Position numbers and translations under genes: made by a program. Shown piece by piece: positions 6,481 through 10,981 of a stretch of DNA of 10,981 nt; position 1 is the first letter of the stretch; every line of letters begins with the position of its first letter. Origin of the DNA: Ignavibacteriaceae bacterium (GTDB taxonomy: Bacteria; Bacteroidota; Ignavibacteria; Ignavibacteriales; Ignavibacteriaceae); the NCBI GenBank assembly GCA_031292465.1, contig JARLHB010000139.1, forward strand, positions 1 through 10,981, given 5' to 3'. The notes under the pieces are model-generated. The model was given only the letters and a program-made list of their open reading frames with translations, was not told the DNA's origin and did no database searches.

Positions 6481-7731
6481 GTGAATAAAGTTATTGCAAA
6501 TAATGATGTAAATGTTTTTGATGTGGAAAAGATACGTTTGGATTTCCCTATACTTAGTATAAAAGTACATGGTAAACCTTTATGTTATTTAGATAATGCA
6601 GCTACTACACAAAAGCCTAAAGTTGTTATAGATAAGCTGGTTGAATACTATACTTCAATGAATGCCAATATTCACAGAGGCGTTCATTATTTAAGTGAAC
6701 TTTCAACTAAAGCATTTGAAGATTCAAGAATAAAGATCAAAAATTTTCTAAACGCATCAAGTGAAAGAGAAATAATATTTACAAAAGGAACAACGGATTC
6801 TATAAATCTGGTTGCAAGCTCTTTTGGCCGTGGTAAGTTAAAAGACGGCGATGAAATTATAATTACCGGTATGGAACATCATTCAAACATTGTTCCCTGG
6901 CAGCTTGTTGCAAAAGAAAAGAAAATTAAAATAAGAGTAGTGCCTATTACGGACACCGGAGAAATTGTTCTTGAAGAATTTGAAAAACTTATAAATGAAA
7001 AAACAAAACTTGTATCGGTAGTTTATGTGTCAAATTCTCTGGGTACGGTTAATCCTGTCGAAGATATTATTAAAATAGCACATAAACATAATATACCGGT
7101 GCTTTTAGACGGCGCACAGGCTGTTCAGCATCTGAATGTTGATGTGCAGAAACTTGACTGCGATTTCCTTGCATTATCAGGACATAAAATTTACGGTCCT
7201 ACCGGTATTGGAATACTGTACGGTAAAGAAAAATTATTAAATGAATTGCCGCCATATCAGGGCGGAGGAGATATGATTTCAAAAGTAACATTTGAAGAAA
7301 CCACTTTTAATTCATTGCCGTATAAGTTTGAGGCAGGCACTTCAAATATTGCAGATGCTATTGCTCTGGGTACCGCGATTGATTATTTCTCTGCTATAGG
7401 TATTGATGCCATAGCAAAGCATGAAGGCGAATTATTAGACTATGCTACTGAAAAGCTTTCCGGTTTGAAGGAAGTCAGAATAATCGGTAATGCAAAGAGG
7501 AAAAGCAGTGTGCTTTCATTTGTAATTGAAAATATTCATCCGCATGATGTGGGAACATTTCTTGATTTTGAAGGCGTGGCAATAAGAACAGGCCACCACT
7601 GTACACAGCCGGTTATGGACCGCTACAATATTCCGGCTACATCACGCGCTTCTTTTGCCATGTATAATACAAAGGAAGAAGTAGATATACTAGTAGGCGG
7701 AGTGAAGAAAATTATTGAGGTTTTTAAATAA
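6481..7731 (+). CDS. sufS: Cysteine desulfurase SufS (group II)
   Basis: SufS is a PLP-dependent enzyme that converts cysteine to alanine and holds the released sulfur as a persulfide for Fe-S assembly. Landmarks in order are YLDNAATTQKP, NANIHRGVHYLS, the PLP-contacting TGMEHHSNIVPW, LLDGAQAVQH, the PLP lysine Lys236 in SGHKIYGPTG, and the active-site loop RTGHHCTQP with persulfide Cys374. The short loop around Cys374 is typical of group II (SufS/CsdA) rather than IscS. The length of 416 residues is usual. The start is GTG 6481, the first codon in frame before a family-like N-terminus (IRLDFPILSIKVHG); it has only a purine-rich run upstream. The stop overlaps the sufU start by one base, which fits the tight SufS-SufU partnership. 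Confidence 0.96.
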   Translation: MNKVIANNDVNVFDVEKIRLDFPILSIKVHGKPLCYLDNAATTQKPKVVIDKLVEYYTSMNANIHRGVHYLSELSTKAFEDSRIKIKNFLNASSEREIIFTKGTTDSINLVASSFGRGKLKDGDEIIITGMEHHSNIVPWQLVAKEKKIKIRVVPITDTGEIVLEEFEKLINEKTKLVSVVYVSNSLGTVNPVEDIIKIAHKHNIPVLLDGAQAVQHLNVDVQKLDCDFLALSGHKIYGPTGIGILYGKEKLLNELPPYQGGGDMISKVTFEETTFNSLPYKFEAGTSNIADAIALGTAIDYFSAIGIDAIAKHEGELLDYATEKLSGLKEVRIIGNAKRKSSVLSFVIENIHPHDVGTFLDFEGVAIRTGHHCTQPVMDRYNIPATSRASFAMYNTKEEVDILVGGVKKIIEVFK

Positions 7732-8189
7732 TGGATACTGAATTGAGAGAGTTGTACCAGCAGGTAATTTTAGATCATAACAAAAGTCCAAGGAACTTTA
7801 AGAAGCTTGAAAACGCAAATCATACCGCGGAGGGATACAATCCTCTTTGCGGCGATAAGATAAATCTTTACCTGGTTATTGAAGATAATGTAGTAAAAGA
7901 TGTGAGCTTTCAGGGTTCGGGATGTGCAATTTCAAAAGCGTCTGCTTCATTAATGAGTTCAATTGTAAAAGGAAAAACAAAAGAAGAAGCAGAACAAATA
8001 TTTGTAAAATTTCATGATCTTGTTACAGGCAAACTTACAGATGAAGCGGCCATAGAAGAGCTTGGCAAGCTTGCTGTGTTTGCAGGCGTAAGAGATTTTC
8101 CCGCAAGAGTTAAATGTGCAAGCCTTGCATGGCACACTTTAATTTCTGCTTTAAAAGACGAACAGAATGTAGTATCAACTGAAGAGTAA
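7731..8189 (+). CDS. sufU: Sulfur acceptor / Fe-S assembly protein SufU
   Basis: SufU is the zinc-containing sulfur transfer partner of SufS; it takes the persulfide from SufS and passes it to SufBCD. It belongs to the IscU/NifU-N fold. The ligand set is visible: Cys40 and Asp42 in NPLCGDK, Cys65 in GSGCAISKAS, and Cys129 in RVKCASLAWHTL. The segment between Cys65 and Cys129 contains the insertion that marks SufU (KGKTKEEAEQIF to DEAAIEELG), and the IscU LPPVK chaperone motif is absent. The length of 152 residues is typical. It is the direct neighbour of sufS (one-base overlap), as in Gram-positive suf operons. No SufE or SufA gene is present in this operon. Confidence 0.95.
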   Translation: MDTELRELYQQVILDHNKSPRNFKKLENANHTAEGYNPLCGDKINLYLVIEDNVVKDVSFQGSGCAISKASASLMSSIVKGKTKEEAEQIFVKFHDLVTGKLTDEAAIEELGKLAVFAGVRDFPARVKCASLAWHTLISALKDEQNVVSTEE

Positions 8190-8192
8190 TTT

Positions 8193-8546
8193 ATGTTCAT
8201 GAAAAAAGAAAAACAACAAGACGAAACAGTCGTTCTAAACAAACAAGAACTTGAAGAAAAAATCATACAAGTATTAAAAACTTGTTTTGATCCTGAAATT
8301 CCGGTTGATATATTCGAGCTTGGCTTGATATATGAAATTAAAATTGATAATGAAACAAATGTAAATATTAAAATGACTTTAACTTCGCCTGCGTGCCCTG
8401 TTGCAGGCTCTCTCCCCGGTGAAGTCGAATTAAAAATCAAATCCATACCTGATATTAAAAGCGTAAAAATAGAGCTGGTATGGAATCCTCCATGGGACAG
8501 GGACATGATGTCTGATGTAGCAAAAGTTGAATTAGGAATGTATTGA
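8193..8546 (+). CDS. sufT: SufT-like MIP18/DUF59 Fe-S accessory protein
   Basis: This small protein is a MIP18-family (DUF59) domain of the SufT type, which helps mature or deliver Fe-S clusters in cells that use SUF. Motifs seen: FDPEIPVDIFELGLIYEI (about residues 32-49), MTLTSPACPVAGSLPGEV with the conserved Cys68, and the C-terminal VWNPPWDRDMMSDVAKVELGMY. The last motif is typical of SufT and PaaD-like members. The first 20 residues are charged and variable. The start is either ATG 8193 or ATG 8199; the sequence does not decide, and neither has a strong ribosome site. It lies 3 nt after the sufU stop and is the last gene of the suf operon; the next 141 nt are non-coding. Confidence 0.9.
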   Translation: MFMKKEKQQDETVVLNKQELEEKIIQVLKTCFDPEIPVDIFELGLIYEIKIDNETNVNIKMTLTSPACPVAGSLPGEVELKIKSIPDIKSVKIELVWNPPWDRDMMSDVAKVELGMY

Positions 8547-8593
8547 TTTGGTGTTGTCCTTTATCATAAAATTAATCTTTCTTGTATGCTTTA

Positions 8594-8628
8594 TTTGCAT
8601 AAGTAAAAAAAAGTTAGATTATAATTTG
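8594..8628 (+). promoter_or_regulatory. Possible promoter for the bacilliredoxin gene
   Basis: TTTG at 8594-8597 is followed after 22 nt by TATAATTTG (8620-8628). That contains a perfect -10 hexamer TATAAT and is close to TAnnTTTG with one extra base. It would give a leader of roughly 50-60 nt before ATG 8688. It is one of two candidates in this 141-nt gap, and the spacing is slightly long, so support is modest. The gap holds no gene or clear terminator. Confidence 0.35.
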
Positions 8629-8677
8629 ATCTAAGAACAAAGATGATTTGTTAATTAAGTAAAATAAGATACAATAT

Positions 8678-8682
8678 AGGAG
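8678..8682 (+). promoter_or_regulatory. Ribosome binding site of the bacilliredoxin gene
   Basis: AGGAG lies 5 nt before ATG 8688. It is one of only two clear Shine-Dalgarno sequences in the window, in contrast to the suf genes, and it fixes the start codon. Confidence 0.7.
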
Positions 8683-8687
8683 ATATC

Positions 8688-9221
8688 ATGTTTAATATTA
8701 TTTCGCGTCCGCCGATATATGATCAGGACGCAGTACAGCCAATGAGGGATGAGTTGGTAGCAGTAGGCTTTGAAGAATTACTTACGCCTGAAGATGTTGA
8801 TAAAGCCATTAATGTAAAAGACGATAAAACAGTTTTAGTTATGATAAATTCTGTATGCGGGTGTGCTGCCGGAAGTGCACGTCCGGGTGTTTCTCTTGCA
8901 TTGCAGAATAATGTTATCCCGGATAAAATATATACCGGCTTTGCAGGACAGGAAAGAGATGCTGTAGATAAAATACGCCAGTATATTGGCGACTATCCTC
9001 CTTCTTCGCCAAGTATTGCATTATTTAAAAACGGAACTGTTATTTATTTTATGCCGAGATACGAAATTGAAGGCCACGATGCTGAATACATTGCCGAAGT
9101 TTTGAAAAATGTTTTTAACGAGTATTGCCAGGCTTATGGCCCGTCTATAAGCCCGGAAGATTTTGCCCAGGTAATGAATGCTAAAATGTGCGGTTCAAAG
9201 ATTCCTTTATTCAAAGGATAG
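8688..9221 (+). CDS. BrxA/BrxB (YphP/YqiW) family bacilliredoxin with C-terminal extension
   Basis: The protein has the thioredoxin-like fold of the YphP/YqiW family. Members reduce mixed disulfides between proteins and low-molecular-weight thiols such as bacillithiol. The N-terminus reads PIYDQDAVQPMRDELVAVGFEELLTPEDVD. The active site is Cys57-Gly-Cys59 in INSVCGCAAGSARPG, and the core ends with FMPRYEIEGHDAEYIAEVL and NEYC (Cys147). Known members are about 135-145 residues long. This one has 177, with about 30 extra residues holding Cys168 in the tail MCGSKIPLFKG. The start is fixed by AGGAG at 8678-8682. It is probably a separate transcription unit 141 nt after sufT, but sits in an Fe-S/redox neighbourhood. 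Which thiol it serves cannot be told from the sequence. Confidence 0.9.
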   Translation: MFNIISRPPIYDQDAVQPMRDELVAVGFEELLTPEDVDKAINVKDDKTVLVMINSVCGCAAGSARPGVSLALQNNVIPDKIYTGFAGQERDAVDKIRQYIGDYPPSSPSIALFKNGTVIYFMPRYEIEGHDAEYIAEVLKNVFNEYCQAYGPSISPEDFAQVMNAKMCGSKIPLFKG

Positions 9222-9255
9222 TTCTAAATTTTGTTAAATGAAAAACAAAGTACAA

Positions 9256-9292
9256 TTAATTTTACTCTGCCGTAATGGCAGAGTAAAATTAA
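9256..9292. promoter_or_regulatory. Perfect 16-bp inverted repeat upstream of the Rrf2 gene
   Basis: TTAATTTTACTCTGCC (9256-9271) and its exact complement (9277-9292) flank a 5-nt loop, GTAAT. It begins 34 nt after the bacilliredoxin stop and ends 34 nt before the Rrf2 start. The AT-rich ends lie outside the GC-rich core, but no T-run follows on either strand, so it is not a standard intrinsic terminator. Its right arm reaches into the place where a -33 element would sit relative to TAATTTTG at 9311-9318. That position would suit an operator or an mRNA hairpin. Confidence 0.7.
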
Positions 9293-9310
9293 GATTAAAA
9301 TGTAATTATA

Positions 9311-9318
9311 TAATTTTG
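9311..9318 (+). promoter_or_regulatory. Possible -7 promoter element for the Rrf2 gene
   Basis: TAATTTTG matches TAnnTTTG exactly and lies 8 nt before ATG 9327. A start of transcription there would leave almost no leader, and no TTTG is seen 19-21 nt upstream. The match could therefore be chance in AT-rich DNA. Confidence 0.25.
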
Positions 9319-9326
9319 CTTGATAT

Positions 9327-9815
9327 ATGAAATTCAGTACACAGGAAGAATACGGACTAAGATGTTTGCTCCGGATTTATAAAGCTAAATCACAAAATGG
9401 TTTGACTATACCCGAAATCAGTCAGATGGAGGGGTTGACCATTGCTAATACCGGGAAACTTCTAAGGGCCTTAAGAATCGGGGGCTTTATAGAAAGCACA
9501 CGCGGCCAAACAGGCGGGTACAAACTGACGCATCCGGCTGATGAAATAATTATAGGCGAAGTGCTGGCTGCATTAGGCGGAAGGTTGTTTGAAGCAGGCT
9601 TTTGCTCCGATTATTCTGGTTCTGAATTAATCTGTACGCATACAATTGACTGCTCAATAAGGTCTTTATGGAGAACAGTGCAGGTACTTATTGACAGTGT
9701 GCTTGGTAAAATGACGTTAAAGGATTTGGCCGGAAGCGAAAACGAGGTACACTCCATTGCAACCATGTTTGCAGAAAGCACTGAAGCAGCGCTCCCTAAA
9801 AACCAGGTAAACTAA
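9327..9815 (+). CDS. Rrf2-family transcriptional regulator with three cysteines (IscR/SufR-like)
   Basis: The 162-residue protein is a winged-helix regulator of the Rrf2 family. The N-terminus MKFSTQEEYGLRCLLRIYKA, the helix-turn-helix around LTIPEISQMEGLTIANTGKLLRALRIGGFIES, and the wing TRGQTGGYKLTHPADEI are all characteristic. Three cysteines, Cys93, Cys103 and Cys109 (C-x9-C-x5-C), occupy the region where IscR and relatives bind a [2Fe-2S] cluster, so this is probably an Fe-S-sensing regulator. Its place downstream of suf and a bacilliredoxin gene suggests control of suf, but no operator has been shown. The start is firm, since the family begins with M-K-[LF]-S. It is preceded by a perfect 16-bp inverted repeat, which could be an autoregulatory site. 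Confidence 0.93.
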   Translation: MKFSTQEEYGLRCLLRIYKAKSQNGLTIPEISQMEGLTIANTGKLLRALRIGGFIESTRGQTGGYKLTHPADEIIIGEVLAALGGRLFEAGFCSDYSGSELICTHTIDCSIRSLWRTVQVLIDSVLGKMTLKDLAGSENEVHSIATMFAESTEAALPKNQVN

Positions 9816-9898
9816 TTCCGACTGCCGCTTTTTAATCATCTCCACTACAATTTCCTTACAATTAATATCTTTTGTTTTAACATATTTCAATGTCTATT

Positions 9899-9932
9899 TT
9901 TGTATTATAGAATAAACAAAATAGTATATAAT
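9899..9932 (+). promoter_or_regulatory. Possible promoter for gpmA
   Basis: TTTG at 9899-9902 and TATAAT at 9927-9932 are the best pair in the 138-nt gap before the mutase gene. The spacing is longer than usual (24 nt), so only the -10-like hexamer is attractive. Nothing else is recognisable in this AT-rich gap. Confidence 0.3.
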
Positions 9933-9941
9933 CTAATATTC

Positions 9942-9946
9942 GGGAG
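9942..9946 (+). promoter_or_regulatory. Ribosome binding site of gpmA
   Basis: GGGAG lies 7 nt before ATG 9954, a good Shine-Dalgarno match at normal spacing that confirms the start codon. Confidence 0.65.
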
Positions 9947-9953
9947 AAATTAA

Positions 9954-10703
9954 ATGATTCATAAATTAGTATTAATCAGACACGGCGAAAGTGTATGGAA
10001 TAAAGAAAACCGGTTTACAGGCTGGACTGACGTTGACCTTTCCGAACAGGGAATTCAGGAAGCAAAAAGCGCCGGACAGGTTTTAAAAAGTGAAGGCTAT
10101 ACCTTTGATCTTGCTTTTACATCGGTTCTGAAAAGAGCTATTAGAACATTATGGCTTACCCTTGACGGCCTGGATTTGATGTGGATTCCGGTTGAACGTT
10201 CATGGCGCTTAAATGAAAGACATTACGGCGCATTGCAGGGCTTAAATAAATCCGAAACCGCGGCAAAATTTGGTGAAGAACAGGTAAAAATATGGAGAAG
10301 AAGCTACGATATTCAGCCGCCGGTATTGGAAAAAACCGATCCCCGTTATCCGGGCAGCGATCCTAAATATAAGAGCCTGACTGAAGCTGAACTTCCTCTT
10401 ACAGAATGCCTCAAAGATACAGTTGCAAGAGTAGTCCCTTATTGGGAAGAGCACATAGCTCCTTTAGTTAAAGCAGGTAATAAAGTTATTATTGCCGCTC
10501 ATGGAAACAGTTTAAGGGCTTTGGTTAAATATCTTGATAAAATACCTGATGATGAGATAGTAGGAGTAAATATTCCTACAGGCACTCCGCTTGTTTATGA
10601 ATTGGATGAAAATCTTAATGCCTTAAAGCATTACTATCTTGGTGATGCAGAAGAAATAGCCAAAAAAGCACAGGCTGTTGCAAATCAGGGCAAAGCAAAA
10701 TAA
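9954..10703 (+). CDS. gpmA: 2,3-bisphosphoglycerate-dependent phosphoglycerate mutase
   Basis: The enzyme interconverts 3-phosphoglycerate and 2-phosphoglycerate in glycolysis and gluconeogenesis, in the cytosol. It belongs to the histidine phosphatase superfamily. The phospho-accepting His10 is in LIRHGESVWN, followed by FTGWTDVDLSEQG. The LNERHYGALQGLNK motif places Glu87, Arg88, His89 and Tyr90 in the active site, and the second catalytic histidine, His183, is in IIAAHGNSLRALVKYLD. The IPTGTPLVYELD end segment is typical of the dPGM (GpmA) type. At 249 residues it matches the E. coli enzyme. It has its own ribosome site and a 138-nt upstream gap, so it is probably transcribed on its own. 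It has no evident functional tie to suf. Confidence 0.97.
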   Translation: MIHKLVLIRHGESVWNKENRFTGWTDVDLSEQGIQEAKSAGQVLKSEGYTFDLAFTSVLKRAIRTLWLTLDGLDLMWIPVERSWRLNERHYGALQGLNKSETAAKFGEEQVKIWRRSYDIQPPVLEKTDPRYPGSDPKYKSLTEAELPLTECLKDTVARVVPYWEEHIAPLVKAGNKVIIAAHGNSLRALVKYLDKIPDDEIVGVNIPTGTPLVYELDENLNALKHYYLGDAEEIAKKAQAVANQGKAK

Positions 10704-10723
10704 GTTAATTTAGGTGTTATAAT

Positions 10724-10810
10724 TAGAGACGCGGTTTCCGTCACGGCGGGGCACTGCTTTAAGGATTTAGAATTTATTGGGCTCTGCCCGACGGATGCCC
10801 CGTCTCTACA
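10724..10810. repeat. Long imperfect palindromic repeat (copy 2) after gpmA
   Basis: Nested inverted arms run inward. TAGAGACGCGG (10724-10734) pairs with CCCCGTCTCTA (10798-10808, one mismatch), CCGTC (10738-10742) with GACGG (10790-10794), and GGGCA (10749-10753) with TGCCC (10785-10789). A roughly 30-nt AT-rich top remains. The right edge matches the repeat in the sufB leader (2756-2774) at 18 of 19 positions. It lies 20 nt past the gpmA stop, so it might act as a 3' hairpin, but no T-tract follows. It is probably a mobile or dispersed palindromic element. Confidence 0.75.
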
Positions 10811-10840
10811 AGATATATTTGCCTTGATTTTCATTTCCAA

Positions 10841-10872
10841 TTTGTCAATCTTTTAGATGAAACTTAAATTAG
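10841..10872 (+). promoter_or_regulatory. Predicted promoter for the exported-protein gene at the right edge
   Basis: TTTG at 10841-10844 and TAAATTAG at 10865-10872 are 20 nt apart, matching the Bacteroidota pattern with one mismatch in the -7 element. The start codon is 22 nt further on. The region between gpmA and this gene (10704-10894) otherwise holds only the palindromic repeat. Confidence 0.4.
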
Positions 10873-10894
10873 ATAATGATGGGAACCCTCATTA

Positions 10895-10981
10895 ATGATC
10901 AAAAAACTTGTACTGATAATAATTACATTATTGTTCTTCATACCGAAAGCAAATTCTCAAACTGTTATTGCAAAATATGCC
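10895..10981 (+). CDS. Exported protein, signal peptide and first residues (3' partial)
   Basis: Twenty-nine codons from ATG 10895 run open to the window end. They form a clear signal peptide: MIKK, a hydrophobic core LVLIIITLLFFIP, and a likely signal peptidase I site after KANS or KANSQ. The mature start reads QTVIAKYA. Proteins beginning with a similar AKYAGEF sequence are known among PorV/PorQ-like outer membrane proteins of Bacteroidota and Ignavibacteria, so that family is a reasonable guess, but too little sequence is visible to claim it. A predicted promoter lies just upstream. Confidence 0.6.
   Translation, partial: MIKKLVLIIITLLFFIPKANSQTVIAKYA

Noticed and set aside
8012..8506. 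164-residue open frame on the minus strand
   Set aside because: It overlaps both sufU and sufT in antisense and is low-complexity, rich in Ser and Thr. The two plus-strand genes have clear family motifs.
2758..8546. The suf operon as a new system
   Set aside because: Every gene from sufB to sufT has intact, well-known family motifs and a known order. Its surroundings are of interest, but the operon itself is established biology.
8648..8675. TTGTTA-N16-TACAAT as promoter of the bacilliredoxin gene
   Set aside because: Transcription would start inside the AGGAG ribosome site at 8678-8682 and destroy it, so the upstream TATAAT candidate is preferred.
9256..9300. Intrinsic terminator after the bacilliredoxin gene
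   Set aside because: The stem is strong, but it is followed by TAAAATTAAG-type sequence with no T-run on either strand. I left it as an inverted repeat of unknown role.

Overview
The window looks like an AT-rich chromosome segment from the Bacteroidota/Chlorobiota/Ignavibacteriota group, most likely Ignavibacteria-like. This assignment is an inference. It rests on several close matches to the Bacteroidota promoter pattern (TTTG or TTG, 19-21 nt, then TAnnTTTG), on weak or absent Shine-Dalgarno sites in the main operon, on a SUF operon of the BCDSU-SufT type, and on a PorV-like start of a secreted protein at the right edge. All supported genes lie on the + strand.

Layout. (1) Positions 2-1051: the C-terminal part of a serine hydrolase of the beta-lactamase/S12 type, whose start lies outside the window. 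(2) Positions 1093-2629: a small accessory patch. It holds a methyltransferase gene cut off in its SAM-binding motif, a HEPN/MNT pair whose HEPN gene carries a one-base frameshift, and an antitoxin/RelE-type toxin pair. (3) Positions 2683-8546: the suf operon sufB-sufC-sufD-sufS-sufU-sufT, with a good predicted promoter and a palindromic repeat in its predicted 5' leader. (4) Positions 8688-9221: a bacilliredoxin-family (YphP/YqiW) protein with a C-terminal extension carrying an extra cysteine. (5) Positions 9327-9815: an Rrf2-family regulator with three cysteines, preceded by a perfect 16-bp inverted repeat. (6) Positions 9954-10703: 2,3-bisphosphoglycerate-dependent phosphoglycerate mutase. 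(7) Positions 10704-10894: an intergenic region with a second, longer copy of the palindromic repeat. (8) Position 10895 to the end: the signal peptide of an exported protein.

The core of the window is an iron-sulfur cluster assembly unit. SufS takes sulfur from cysteine, SufU accepts the persulfide, SufBCD is the ATP-driven scaffold, and SufT is an accessory maturation or transfer factor. The adjacent thiol-redox protein and the cysteine-bearing Rrf2 regulator suggest a wider Fe-S/thiol homeostasis neighbourhood in which the Rrf2 protein may sense cluster status and control suf. That regulatory link is inferred from gene position and family knowledge only.

I found no clearly new multi-gene system. 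The items most worth checking are the bacilliredoxin extension, the palindrome in front of rrf2, the repeat in the sufB leader, and the frameshifted HEPN gene next to an intact MNT gene.
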